A DNA stretch of 64,000 bases from Polyangium jinanense (GCF_028435365.1 NZ_JAGTJJ010000018.1:62001-126000); one strand, 5' to 3'. Shown: positions 1 to 8,859, counted from the stretch's first letter. Made by a program: numbers and translations. The notes: generated by a model not told the origin, from the sequence alone.

Positions 1-617
1 TGAAGAAGGAGCCCCTCTCCAAGGCCGATCGCTGGGAGCGCACGCACGAGACGTTGCGGCTCACGGCGGCGCGTCTTTTGCGCACGCGAGGCCTCAGGCT
101 GCCGTCGGTGGCCGACGTCATGAAGGGCGCGAAGCTCACGGTCGGCGGCTTTTACGGGCACTGGGAGAGCAAGGAGGCGCTCTTCGAGGAAGCCCTGCGC
201 GACGCGCTGCGGAACAACTGGTCCGAGCTCGTACAAGAGTCGCGCGGGGAGACGGCGAAGGAACGGCTCACGTGGATCCTGCGCCGCTACCTCTCCCGCT
301 CGCACCGTGACAACCCCGAGGCCGGTTGCCCGCTGCCCGCCACGCTCAGCGACATCTCCGTGCTCGGCGCGCCTTATCAGAAGGCGTTCGCCGAGGAGGT
401 CGAGTCGCTCGCCGCGGAGCTCGGCGAGGTGGCCGGGCCGATCGGCGGCAAGCAGCTCGCGCTCGGGCTCTTCGCTTTGATGGTCGGCGGCCTGAGCCTC
501 GCCCGCGCCACGGAGGGGACGCCCCTTTCGGACGCCATTCTCACCGCGAGCCGCGCGCTCGCCTACGCCGCCCTCGATCGCGCCGAGCAAAAGGCCTCGG
601 AGAAGGACGAATCATGA
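1..617 (+). CDS. TetR-family transcriptional regulator (5' end outside window)
   Basis: A DNA-binding repressor of the TetR/AcrR type. The frame is already open at the first bases of the window (codons from position 3), so the true start lies upstream and the TTG at 54 is not the start. The N-terminal helix-turn-helix is visible as SVADVMKGAKLTVGGFYGHW followed by ESKEALFEEAL, the usual layout in this family. The rest is a helical ligand-binding domain ending AEQKASEKDES. Its stop overlaps the start of the thioesterase gene (ATGA, 614-617), so the two are translationally coupled, and the regulator probably controls that enzyme, though the ligand is unknown. Confidence 0.9.
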   Translation, partial: KKEPLSKADRWERTHETLRLTAARLLRTRGLRLPSVADVMKGAKLTVGGFYGHWESKEALFEEALRDALRNNWSELVQESRGETAKERLTWILRRYLSRSHRDNPEAGCPLPATLSDISVLGAPYQKAFAEEVESLAAELGEVAGPIGGKQLALGLFALMVGGLSLARATEGTPLSDAILTASRALAYAALDRAEQKASEKDES

Positions 618-1066
618 CGACGACCGAAGAGACCCCCTGGATGAAGAAGATGCGGGCGATCCTGAAGGGCGCCGAGCCGCCGCCGATCGCCAAGCTGATC
701 GGCTTCGAGCTCGTCGACGTGGGCGCAGGCTCGGCGGTCTTCACGCTGGTCGGCGATCCGAGCAAACACGCGAATCCGATGGGCACGATGCACGGCGGCG
801 TGCTGGTCGATCTCGGCGACGCCGCGATGGGCTTCGCCATGGCGAGCACGCTCGCGGAGGGCGAGAGCTTCACGACGGTGGAGCTCAAAGCGAATTATTT
901 CAAGCCCGTATGGAAATCGCGCCTGCGCGCCGAGGCGCGGATGGTGAAGCGGTCGCGGTCGCTCGGGTACATCGAATGCGACATCGTCGACGAGGAGAAG
1001 GCGCTCGTATGCCGGCTGGCCAGCACGTGCATGGTGCTGCGCGGCGAAGCGGCTCAGGGTCGCTGA
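614..1066 (+). CDS. PaaI-family hotdog-fold acyl-CoA thioesterase
   Basis: A 150-residue protein of typical length for a single hotdog thioesterase, probably cytoplasmic and hydrolysing an acyl- or aryl-CoA. The family signature HGGVLVDLGDAAMGFA lies near residues 60-75, with the conserved His-Gly-Gly and the Asp that polarises the attacking water, followed by the strand TTVELKANYFKPV. The ATG at 614 overlaps the stop of the TetR gene by 4 bp, so the start is well fixed and the pair form an operon. The substrate cannot be read from sequence. No promoter of its own is evident. Confidence 0.88.
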   Translation: MTTTEETPWMKKMRAILKGAEPPPIAKLIGFELVDVGAGSAVFTLVGDPSKHANPMGTMHGGVLVDLGDAAMGFAMASTLAEGESFTTVELKANYFKPVWKSRLRAEARMVKRSRSLGYIECDIVDEEKALVCRLASTCMVLRGEAAQGR

Positions 1067-1076
1067 GCCGGTCCGC

Positions 1077-2030
1077 CTATTGGCAACCGATGCGGGTCGT
1101 GGCGAGGGCGACGTCGTCGAACCAGAGATTCATGTCCTGGCCGGCGTAGCTCTCCCATCCGAGCTTCAAATCCGTGACGTTCGGCTTCCAGTTCGGCTTC
1201 TGCGTGAGCCATTGCTGGTCCACGTCGGGCGTCGGGGTCCCGTCGATCACGAGGCCCGGGACCTCGGCGCCGTCGACCCAGGTCCGGATCGCGCCCGCGG
1301 CGCCGTCGACCTGGAACTCGATGCAGCGCCATTGATTCGCCGTGAGCGCGACGCTCATGCCGATGCCCGTGGGGCTGAGCGAGGGCAAGGTCGCGTCGTC
1401 GGATTCGCGGTTCCACATGAGGATCTTGCTCTGGCCGCCCATGCGGAGATCCTTGGGGCCGTCGTTCTCGTCGCGCATGGCCATGAACGTCGTGTGGCCG
1501 TCGCCCTGCGCGTCCGACATGCGCAGGTAGAAGCGGCCATAGACCACGTCGCCGAGCTCCGCGAACGCCGCGGTATGCGCGATGAAGACGTGATTGCAAT
1601 AACCGCCCTTGCCCGTCACGAGCACGGAGTTCTTGCCGCTGTGCGCCTGGGTCGCGTCGACGGCGGCCGTGCCGGAGCCCATGCAGTTCGGCATGACGAC
1701 CGCCCAGCGTGCCGGATCCGGCGCTTCGCCTGCTGTGGCGGCCTCGAAATCGTCGCAAAGGGGCAGATTCGAGCAATCGAACGCGGCGCCGCCCGCGCCG
1801 CCCGCGCCACCGGTGCCGCCCGCGCCGCCCGATCCGCCGCTCGCGGAGCTCGAGCTCGACGTGGACATGCCGCCCGCCCCGCCCTGCCCACCGCTACCGC
1901 CTTGGCCGCCGCTGCCACCCTGGCCACCGCCGCCCGCGCCGGTTCCACTTCCGCCTTCGTCGCAGGCGACGACCGGGACGGCGAGGACGAGGAACAGAAA
2001 TACGTGAGGAAGGATCGTTCGTAGGTTCAT
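1077..2030 (-). CDS. Secreted lipoprotein with Gly/Ser linker and a Cip1-like or lectin-like domain
   Basis: A 317-residue exported protein. A signal peptide ends in a lipobox (LAVPVVAC) near residue 23. It is followed by about 60 residues of Gly-Gly-Ser linker (GGQGGSGGQGG and a run of serines), the style of Polyangiales surface lipoproteins. The folded part (about residues 85-317) begins with a Cys-rich CSNLPLCDDFE and ends with GWESYAGQDMNLWFDDVAL. That pattern (LCDDFE, a central RFYLRMS, and a WFDDVALAT end) recalls the Cip1-like/polysaccharide-binding jelly-roll fold found in many myxobacterial secreted proteins. The assignment is by pattern only. It diverges from the kinase gene that follows. 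Confidence 0.75.
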   Translation of the reverse strand: MNLRTILPHVFLFLVLAVPVVACDEGGSGTGAGGGGQGGSGGQGGSGGQGGAGGMSTSSSSSASGGSGGAGGTGGAGGAGGAAFDCSNLPLCDDFEAATAGEAPDPARWAVVMPNCMGSGTAAVDATQAHSGKNSVLVTGKGGYCNHVFIAHTAAFAELGDVVYGRFYLRMSDAQGDGHTTFMAMRDENDGPKDLRMGGQSKILMWNRESDDATLPSLSPTGIGMSVALTANQWRCIEFQVDGAAGAIRTWVDGAEVPGLVIDGTPTPDVDQQWLTQKPNWKPNVTDLKLGWESYAGQDMNLWFDDVALATTRIGCQ

Positions 2031-2131
2031 CAGGGCTGCCTACCAGGGTTTCCCCTGGCAAGCGAGGCCGCCGGACGTACTGAACATTTGCTCATTGCCA
2101 ACGGTAGGACCGTCGTTTACCTTGGCCCGGC

Positions 2132-3547
2132 TTGATCGGCGAGACTCTGGGCCAGAAGTACAAGCTCATTTCCCTGCTCGGACGAGGGGGGATGGGCGCC
2201 GTCTACGAAGCCGCGCACACCGAGACGGGCGCGCGGGTCGCCGTGAAGGTGCTCCATCACCACCTCGCCGAAGGGGAAGGGCTGCGCCGCTTTCGTCGGG
2301 AAGCACAGGCGGTCTCGCGCATCCAGAGTCCGCACATCGTCCGTATCCTCGATACTGGGACCGACGAACCGAGCAGAAACCTTTATTTCGTGACGGAGCT
2401 GCTCGAAGGCGAGGACCTGCAGCGGCTCATCGACCGGATCGGCACGCTTTCGCTGCGCGGCGCCCTCGGTATCGCGAGCCAGGTCCTCCGCGGGCTCGCC
2501 GCGGCCCACGCGGCGCGCGTGGTGCATCGGGACATCAAGCCGGCAAACCTTTTCCTCGCCCGCGAGCCGAATGGCACGCTGACCGTAAAAATCCTCGATT
2601 TCGGCATCGCGAAGGTCCGCGCCGAGCCACTCGGCCTCGGGCAGACGACGGACCTGACGGCCACGGGAAACCTGCTCGGCTCGCCGCTCTACATGTCGCC
2701 CGAGCAGGTGCAAAACAGCCGCGATGTGGATCATCGGACGGATCTGTGGTCGCTCGGGTGCGTGCTTTATGCGGCGCTCGCCGGACGGGCGCCCCATCAG
2801 CATCTTTCGTCGATCGGGCAGCTCCTCGTGGCCATTTGCGTGACGCCGGCGAGGTCGCTCGTGGAGGTCGCGCCGTGGGTGCCCGCGGATGTGGCCGCGG
2901 TCGTCGAGCGCGCACTCGCGATTCCCGCGGAATCGCGGCCCCAGAGCGCCGAGGAGATGCTTTCGGAGCTCGCGAGATTCGTTTCGCCCGGCGAGGTGCT
3001 GCGGGAGGATTTGCTGGCGACGGGAGACCGAGCCCGCGGGGTCGTGGGTTCGAGCACGCCGCCGAGCCCGCCTTCGTCGATGTCAACGCCGCGGTTCGTC
3101 GTGCCGCCCTCCTCGGAACGGCCGATTCGAGGGGACGAGCCAACGGCATGGGCGGGATCGATCACGGAGATGGCGCCCTCGGAGGGGCCGCGGTCGGCCG
3201 CGCGATCGGCGGTGCCAAAACTTCCGACGCGGGTGGCCGGGCGGCACGTGACGGTGGATCCACGCCGATTCCTCGGGGAGCAGAGCGAGCTCTGGACGTT
3301 CTCGCTCGACGTGCACACGCACCTTTCGAGTCTGATCGCGCGAATCTGGAAGGCATTACGCCGCGCAGGCGCGAAGGTGCCTCCGATGACGTACGGGACC
3401 GAATGGATCCTGTTCGAGCCGCGGACGAAGCGGTTCGTCGAGGACGACCCATGCGAGGGCGGAGAACGTTTGTCCCTGGAGGCCGCGGGGATCCGGCCAG
3501 GAGCGGTGCTCTGGGTGATGACGCCCGCCGAGCGCGGTACGGCTTGA
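2132..3547 (+). CDS. Hanks-type Ser/Thr protein kinase with a C-terminal compact domain
   Basis: A 471-residue eukaryotic-type kinase. The kinase domain (about residues 10-270) is complete: Gly loop LGRGGMGAVYEA, ATP-binding Lys39 in VAVKV, catalytic HRDIKPAN (132-139) and DFG (156-158), then SPLYMSPEQ. A low-complexity Pro/Ser stretch (about 300-350) leads to a C-terminal domain (about 390-468) with WTFSLDVHTHLSSLIARIW and a final IRPGAVLWVM. That ending resembles small beta-grasp domains, but I cannot name the family. No transmembrane segment is seen, so it is probably cytoplasmic. TTG at 2132 is the only usable start after the in-frame stop at 2105, so this is a non-ATG gene. Confidence 0.92.
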   Translation: MIGETLGQKYKLISLLGRGGMGAVYEAAHTETGARVAVKVLHHHLAEGEGLRRFRREAQAVSRIQSPHIVRILDTGTDEPSRNLYFVTELLEGEDLQRLIDRIGTLSLRGALGIASQVLRGLAAAHAARVVHRDIKPANLFLAREPNGTLTVKILDFGIAKVRAEPLGLGQTTDLTATGNLLGSPLYMSPEQVQNSRDVDHRTDLWSLGCVLYAALAGRAPHQHLSSIGQLLVAICVTPARSLVEVAPWVPADVAAVVERALAIPAESRPQSAEEMLSELARFVSPGEVLREDLLATGDRARGVVGSSTPPSPPSSMSTPRFVVPPSSERPIRGDEPTAWAGSITEMAPSEGPRSAARSAVPKLPTRVAGRHVTVDPRRFLGEQSELWTFSLDVHTHLSSLIARIWKALRRAGAKVPPMTYGTEWILFEPRTKRFVEDDPCEGGERLSLEAAGIRPGAVLWVMTPAERGTA

Positions 3548-3706
3548 TCCGAAAGCCCGCTCGTCCGTGCGGCCGGCGAGGCAGGCGGGGCGTCTGTCCC
3601 GGCGGGAGCACGGCCTGCTCGGCAAGCGCTCGCTACTTGGTTCCCCGCTCCGAAGCCCCCATGCGTCGATGCGCGAAAAAACGTCCGAGGCGCGCGGTGC
3701 TCGGTC

Positions 3707-4711
3707 GTGGGGGCCGTGCTACCGCTGTCCCGCGTGAGTAAGCCCCGCGATATCGTCGTCGCCACGCACGGCCACTGCTTCGACGGCATGGCGAGCGCCG
3801 CCGTGTTCACCCACCTCGCGCGCTCCCTCGCCCCCAGGCAGCCGCTCTCGTTCCGGTACCGCTCGTGCGGCTACGGCCCCGGCATGCAGACGATCCCGGA
3901 AGGGTGGCTCGACGGCGAGGAGAACGCGATCCTGGATTTTCGCTACACGAAGAGCACGCGCCTCACGTGGTACTTCGATCACCACATCACCGCGTTCGGC
4001 TCGGCCGAGGAGCAACGCGAGGCGCTCGCCTCGGAGGACGCGTCGCACCACGTGTTCTACGAGCCCACGTACGGTTCGTGCACGAAGCTCATCGCAGACG
4101 TGGCGAGCAGCCGGTTCGGCATCCGGAGCGAGGCGCTCACGCCGCTCGTCGCCTGGGCCGACGTGATCGACGCGGCCCGTTTTCCCTCGGCGGAAGCGGC
4201 AGTCGATCGCGAAGAACCCGTGCTCAAGCTGGCGTCGGTCGTGGAGCACCACGGCGACGGGCCGTTCCTGAAGGACATCGTGCCGCGGCTGCTCGAACGG
4301 CCGCTCGAGGAGGTGGCGCGCGGAACGGACATCGCCGAGCTCTTCCGCCCGCTCGGAGCGGCGCGCGAGACGTTCATCCGCCGCGTGAAGCAGGTCGGGA
4401 CGATGATGGGAAGCGTGGTGTTCGTGGATCTCAGCGACGCGCCGATCGACGCGGCGGCGAAGTTCGTCACGTACGCCCTCTTCCCCGAGGCCGTCTACTC
4501 CGTGACGCTCACGCGCCAGAAGCAGCACTGCAAGGTGTCGGTCGGGTACAACCCCTGGTGCGGCAAGGAGCGGCGGCACGACATCGCAGCGATCTGCCGG
4601 CGTTACGACGGCGGCGGGCATCCGGTCGTGGGGGCGGCGTCGTTCCCGCTGTCGGAGATCACGCGTGCACGCACCGTGGCGCTCTCGATCGCGCGGGAGC
4701 TCGACACGTGA
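3707..4711 (+). CDS. DHH-family phosphoesterase
   Basis: A 334-residue phosphoesterase of the DHH/DHHA1 class (RecJ, Orn-like and nanoRNase relatives). The N-terminal motif THGHCFDGMASA matches the metal-binding HxxxDGxxSA. YFDHHITAF carries the DHH signature, and the C-terminal YDGGGHPVVGAASF is the GGGH loop of the DHHA1 domain. The likely substrate is a short oligonucleotide, cyclic-dinucleotide product or pyrophosphate, but family members differ and I cannot choose. The given start is a GTG at 3707; GTG at 3734 (giving SKPRDIVVATHG) is an equally plausible start just before the conserved core. It overlaps the next gene by 4 bp. Confidence 0.87.
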   Translation: MGAVLPLSRVSKPRDIVVATHGHCFDGMASAAVFTHLARSLAPRQPLSFRYRSCGYGPGMQTIPEGWLDGEENAILDFRYTKSTRLTWYFDHHITAFGSAEEQREALASEDASHHVFYEPTYGSCTKLIADVASSRFGIRSEALTPLVAWADVIDAARFPSAEAAVDREEPVLKLASVVEHHGDGPFLKDIVPRLLERPLEEVARGTDIAELFRPLGAARETFIRRVKQVGTMMGSVVFVDLSDAPIDAAAKFVTYALFPEAVYSVTLTRQKQHCKVSVGYNPWCGKERRHDIAAICRRYDGGGHPVVGAASFPLSEITRARTVALSIARELDT

Positions 4712-5460
4712 GGTCGCGCGGCGCCCTCGCCTTCCGGCGCGCGAACGGGCGGCCACCGCTCGTGTACGGGCACCGCGGCGTACGCGGGGCGCGGCCGGAG
4801 AACACGCTCGCGGCCTTCGAGCTCGCCGCGGAGGAGGGCGCGGACGGGATCGAGCTCGACGTGCGCGTCGATCGGGACGGCGAGCTCGTCGTGCTGCACG
4901 ATCCGACATTCGAGCGCGTGACGAGCGGCGCGGACACGCGGGCCGCGGCGGATCTGCCATACGAGGAGATCCGGCGGATCGACGTGGGGAGCGGGGAGCG
5001 CGCGCCACGGCTCACGGAGGTGCTCGCGCTGGCGCAGGCGCGCAAGCTCTGCGTCAACGTGGAGATGAAGCACGACGTGCCGGATCGAGCGGCCGTGGTG
5101 CGAGCAACGGCGCGCAAGCTCGGGGCCTTCGATCCACGCGTGCCGGTGATCGTGTCGTCGTTCGATCCGCGCATGGTCGCGGCGCTCGGCACGCTCGCGC
5201 CGCGGATCCCGCGGGCGCTCCTGGTGCATCGCACGCGCTGGTCGCGGGCCGCGCTCGAGCTCGCCCGGGGCCTCGCGCAGGCAGCGCACGTGGAGCGGAT
5301 CCTCACGCAAGGCAGCACGGTGCGGCGGCTCTTGCAGAGCGGGCTCGTGGTGAACGTGTGGACGGTGAACGACACGCGCGAGGCGATGGATCTCGCAGCG
5401 CTCGGCGTCGACGGGATCATCACGGACGTGCCGGGGCTCGTCCGCGGGGCGCTTGGGTAG
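4708..5460 (+). CDS. Glycerophosphodiester phosphodiesterase (GDPD family)
   Basis: A 250-residue enzyme expected to split glycerophosphodiesters into sn-glycerol 3-phosphate and an alcohol using a metal-assisted His pair. The signature GHRGVRGARPENT (near residues 19-31), then GIELDVRVDRDGELVVLHD, gives the two catalytic His, the metal-binding Glu and Asp and the PENT loop. The barrel ends with the usual VNVWTVND and GVDGIITDVPGLV. There is no signal peptide, so it is probably cytoplasmic. GTG at 4708 overlaps the DHH gene stop (GTGA), so the two are translationally coupled. Length is normal for the family. Confidence 0.92.
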   Translation: MRSRGALAFRRANGRPPLVYGHRGVRGARPENTLAAFELAAEEGADGIELDVRVDRDGELVVLHDPTFERVTSGADTRAAADLPYEEIRRIDVGSGERAPRLTEVLALAQARKLCVNVEMKHDVPDRAAVVRATARKLGAFDPRVPVIVSSFDPRMVAALGTLAPRIPRALLVHRTRWSRAALELARGLAQAAHVERILTQGSTVRRLLQSGLVVNVWTVNDTREAMDLAALGVDGIITDVPGLVRGALG

Positions 5461-5469
5461 CCGCGTGGT

Positions 5470-6360
5470 CTACTTGTCGCAGGTGACGTAGAGCTTGCGC
5501 ACGCCGCCGGGCTCGGTCTGCTGAAAGGCACCGGGCACGAGAGGCGGGTTCCACCGCGCTTCTTTGTACTGGAAGATCACGTCTTCCTCGGTGTGCGGGA
5601 CGCGCATGCGGATCGAGCGCGGCAGCTCCGCGTCGCAGGCGCCGCCGATGGGCTGGATCGGGTCCTCGATGCCGTCGGGATCAACCCGCGGCGGCGCAGT
5701 GCGGGCGGCCTCGTGGTTCGAGAGCTCGGCCTGGTAGAGGTCGACGCCGCGCTGCGAGACGAGGACGGAGAGGACACGCACGCGCTGCTGAGACCAGGGT
5801 TTGTCCCAGTCCTCGGGCCGGATGCCGAGGTGAATCTCCTGCTGCGCGTCACGCGTGCTCGGCACGAGGACACGGTAAAACCCCTTGTCAGTGTCCCAGT
5901 TGATCGTGGGGGCGCCGGGCTGGTGCAGGAGGACGGGCGCCTCGCCGCGGAGGAGCGATACGAGCGCGTGCCCGGGGATGGGGACGCGGGTCATGCGCGC
6001 GAGGTTGCAGGGGCTCGCCGGGCCAAAGAGGAATTGCTTCTCCTTCACGTCGAGCATCTGGAAGCGTTCGCCGTCAGCCGTGAGGGTGTAGAGCATGGCC
6101 CCGAAGGGGCTGACCACGTCGAAACGGACGCGGTCGGGGTTCACGGCAAAGAGGTGGACCTCGCCGCGGACGCGGCCTTCAGGGGCGAAGCGGTCGATCT
6201 TGGCCTGGCCTTGGACGCCGTTGACGCACGCGTAGGTGGCCTTCATCCGGCCGAGCGCGTCGTCTCCCGTGGGAAAAACGGACGGAGGCGGACGCGTGCC
6301 GCACGCCGTGGCGAGGAGGGTGGCCGTGATGAGGGAAAACCGTGCGACGTGGGCGCGCAT
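5470..6360 (-). CDS. Outer-membrane lipoprotein, LolB/DUF4292-like
   Basis: A 296-residue lipoprotein. I chose ATG at 6360 because it gives a compact signal peptide (RFSLITATLLATAC) with a lipobox Cys near residue 20; the open frame upstream runs into the hairpin-rich repeat. The region GRMKATYACVNGVQGQAKIDRF followed by VNPDRVRFDVVSPFG and LTADGERFQMLD is the beta-sandwich pattern of LolA/LolB-like and DUF4292 proteins. A role in outer-membrane lipoprotein handling or as an outer-membrane-associated factor is plausible but unproven. It converges on the GDPD gene with only 9 bp between the stops. Confidence 0.75.
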   Translation of the reverse strand: MRAHVARFSLITATLLATACGTRPPPSVFPTGDDALGRMKATYACVNGVQGQAKIDRFAPEGRVRGEVHLFAVNPDRVRFDVVSPFGAMLYTLTADGERFQMLDVKEKQFLFGPASPCNLARMTRVPIPGHALVSLLRGEAPVLLHQPGAPTINWDTDKGFYRVLVPSTRDAQQEIHLGIRPEDWDKPWSQQRVRVLSVLVSQRGVDLYQAELSNHEAARTAPPRVDPDGIEDPIQPIGGACDAELPRSIRMRVPHTEEDVIFQYKEARWNPPLVPGAFQQTEPGGVRKLYVTCDK

Positions 6361-6420
6361 GCGGGCTGGACCGTTGCAGGAAAGTCCGAGCCCGTCAACG
6401 TGGCGGGGTTCCACAGCGTA

Positions 6421-6717
6421 GCGCCGGGGTTTCACCCCGGACCCCGACCAGGGGTTGTTCACCCCTGGACCCGAACCAGCGCAAGCGCTGGACCCGGGGT
6501 CGATGAACTGCGCGATGCGCAGTTCATCGAACAGGCCAGGTCAAGACCAGCGATGAGGAGCGCTGCTGTCTTGGCTGGCAAGATCGTGGAGGGTCTTGTC
6601 GCGGGCCCGTCCGAGAAACCGCGCATCGCGCGGTTTCTCGGCCCTCGGTCCAGGCCGTGCCTGGTCCGGGGTGAAGGGGGCGGACAGCCCCCTTCTGGGG
6701 TACGGGGCAAAGCCCCG
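6421..6717. repeat. Palindromic mosaic intergenic element A
   Basis: A gene-free stretch holding a chain of eight hairpins. They are 6424-6440 (CCGGGGT/TTC/ACCCCGG), 6448-6468 (8-bp stem, loop TGTTC), 6476-6491 (7-bp stem), 6501-6529 (13-bp stem CGATGAACTGCGC, loop GAT), 6611-6641 (14-bp stem CCGAGAAACCGCGC, loop ATC), 6650-6664, 6673-6695 (9-bp stem) and 6703-6717. Between the two long hairpins is a core (about 6530-6600) containing GCGCTGCTGTCTTGG at 6560-6574. The outer modules on the right are inverted versions of those on the left, so the whole element is roughly an inverted repeat. It shares modules in the same order with elements at 34.5 kb and 60.4 kb. Confidence 0.85.
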
Positions 6718-6738
6718 CGACCGGCCCCCCACCCAGGG

Positions 6739-8568
6739 TCAGGAGGCGCGCAGCGCGTCGAGCAAATCGACGTCCGGAATCGCGATCGGCAGCCGCGCCC
6801 GGATCACCGCCACGTCGTTGTCCTCGCACAGACGCGCCACCGCGAGGCCGTCGTAGAGCGCGATCGGCGCCGTCCCCGGAACGGACGCTTCTTCCCGCGC
6901 GCCGGACAGCGTTTGCCCGGCCGTGAAGATCCATCCGACCGTGGCCGGCCCGTAGTGGTGGAGCGAGCCGCGCAGCTCCGTCACCCGCTCGCGACCGACC
7001 TCGCGGCCGTCGCGGCGGATCACGATCGCCACCCGGATCTCGTCGTTGCCCATGCGCAGGACGCCCGAGAAATGCGACTCACCGCCGGGCGCGCCGGCGC
7101 GGCGCACCGCGCGGAGCTGGCCGACGCCCATGCGCTCGAGCGCAAGGACGCAAACCTCGATGAACGCGTGGCCGGGCAGCTCGCCGAGCTTGCGGGCGAA
7201 GGCGCGGCGGGCCGCGTCGCGGTAGCGCTCCACCGCGGCGAGGGCCTCCTGCTCCAGGCGCGCGAGATCGCCGCCGAGCAGCCAGTCTGTCAGGGCCACG
7301 CGGCCGCCGGCGAAGCGGAAGCGCGGGCGCTGACCGGCCGCGATCCGGCGGGCGTTGTCGGCGCGCACGGCGGCGGCCACCTGCGACTGCACGAGCTGCG
7401 CGTCGCCCGAGAGGCGGCCGCGGCGCTGCGCCGTCTCGGCGATCTGCCGCAGGGACACGGCGCCGGCGTTGCGATCAAACGTCGACAGGATCGCGGCCAC
7501 CGCGTCGGCGAGCTCGCGCCCGGCGAGATCGTCGAGCGCCGGATGACCTTCACCCGGGGTCAGCTCGATGACCTGCGGGCCGCGGTAGACGGCCTCGGTC
7601 GGCGCCACCTCGCGCACGATCTCGCGATCGCGGCCGATGTCCCGATCGCGGTCGCGGTCGCGGCCGATGTCGCGGTCCCGATCGCGGCCGACGTCGCGGT
7701 CGCGATCGCGATCACGTCCGTCGCGACGAACTTCGAACGCGGGCGTCGCCGTGTACGAGGGCAGCCCGCCACCGCTCGTGGGCAGGGCCTGGGCCTCGCC
7801 GTTCGTGCTGCGACCGCGGCGACGGCGGCGACGACGACGGCGGCCTTCTCCTCCGGGCTCGGCAGCGCCGCCACCGGCGCGCTCGTCGCCACCGCCGAGG
7901 ATCGGCTGGTCGTCGTCTTCTTCCTCGTCGAACATCTCGGCGGCGCCGGCGGCGGCTTCCGCGCGCATCACGTCGTCGGGGCCGGCGGGGCCTGCGTCGA
8001 TCTCGTCCTCTTCCTCCGCGCGTGCGTAGGATGGAGCCGAGGGACGGGGCATGGGCGGAGACAGCTTGGCGGGGACCGGGGACACGAGCGTCTCGTCGTC
8101 CTCATCGGCCTCTTCCTCGGCGGCGGGGGCGACCTCGGCGGGGGCGACGGGGGCGGCCGCGATCTCCTCGGGCGCCTCTTCCGTCTCGGCCTCCGCGGCC
8201 TCCGTCTCGGCCTCCGCCTCTTCTTCCTCGGCGACCTCCGGGGCGGCCTCTTCCTCGACCTCGTGCCGGGCGGCCTTGGCGGGCTCTTGCTTGCCGCCGC
8301 GCTTGCCCTTCTTGCCGTCGAGACCTGCGCGCAGCGTCTTCTCGTCCCACTCCCGCAGCGCGAAGACGCCGGGCTTGACCCGGATGAGCGGCGTGTCGGA
8401 CGAGTCCTTCTTGAGCATCGCGGCGAGCCGGGCGCCCATCGTGACCTCGGGGCTCTTCCCGACGTGGCTGAGCAAGTTCTTCTCTATCGCGATATCGGTG
8501 ATCTCTTTGTAGTGGAGCGGCCTGCCGACGAGGCGAAGCACCTCGGCCGCTGCATCGGTAAACGTCAT
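6739..8568 (-). CDS. HARE-HTH protein with acidic and Arg-Asp-rich linkers and a degenerate Mrr-like C-terminal domain
   Basis: A 609-residue three-part protein. Residues about 1-72 (FTDAAAEVLRLVGRPLHYKE to VKPGVFALREW) look like a HARE-HTH winged helix, a DNA-associated domain found in restriction systems and in RNA polymerase delta. The middle (about 80-330) is low complexity: Glu/Ala-rich runs, an eleven-residue Arg tract, and RDRDRD repeats that would bind nucleic acid or other proteins. The C-terminal 180 residues (GHAFIEVCVLALERMGVGQL to IALYDGLAVARLCED) follow the order of Mrr-type endonuclease domains, but the usual catalytic Asp and Q/E-x-K appear replaced (IVIRRDGR). Nuclease activity is therefore doubtful. 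The ATG at 8568 is supported by the HTH beginning at once. Confidence 0.8.
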   Translation of the reverse strand: MTFTDAAAEVLRLVGRPLHYKEITDIAIEKNLLSHVGKSPEVTMGARLAAMLKKDSSDTPLIRVKPGVFALREWDEKTLRAGLDGKKGKRGGKQEPAKAARHEVEEEAAPEVAEEEEAEAETEAAEAETEEAPEEIAAAPVAPAEVAPAAEEEADEDDETLVSPVPAKLSPPMPRPSAPSYARAEEEDEIDAGPAGPDDVMRAEAAAGAAEMFDEEEDDDQPILGGGDERAGGGAAEPGGEGRRRRRRRRRGRSTNGEAQALPTSGGGLPSYTATPAFEVRRDGRDRDRDRDVGRDRDRDIGRDRDRDRDIGRDREIVREVAPTEAVYRGPQVIELTPGEGHPALDDLAGRELADAVAAILSTFDRNAGAVSLRQIAETAQRRGRLSGDAQLVQSQVAAAVRADNARRIAAGQRPRFRFAGGRVALTDWLLGGDLARLEQEALAAVERYRDAARRAFARKLGELPGHAFIEVCVLALERMGVGQLRAVRRAGAPGGESHFSGVLRMGNDEIRVAIVIRRDGREVGRERVTELRGSLHHYGPATVGWIFTAGQTLSGAREEASVPGTAPIALYDGLAVARLCEDNDVAVIRARLPIAIPDVDLLDALRAS

Positions 8569-8859
8569 CTTTTGTCCAGCCCTTCGGGCGCTCCCATCAC
8601 TTGGGCGCTCCTCTTGGTGCGCGTCGCACGTGCCGTCCTAGTTTCGACGCCACGCGCTGGGCCTCTGCCCGCCACGACCGGGAAGCGCACATTCGCTCCC
8701 ACTCGGCCGGACACGCTACTGAACAGCCGCATAACACGGGACGATCGACGAGTCAACCGCGGCAGCCCGAACGAACGTCCCGACCCGCACGAATACGACC
8801 CGTGCGAACACCCTGGACGGACTTTTTCCCGACGAACATGCGCCGCCCGCTTGCTACCG
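8569..8859. other. Intergenic region without a supported gene
   Basis: About 290 bp upstream of the HARE-HTH gene and downstream of the choice-of-anchor-L-like lipoprotein gene (both on the minus strand). It should hold the promoter for the HARE-HTH gene. I see no convincing coding sequence or strong terminator hairpin in it. Confidence 0.5.
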
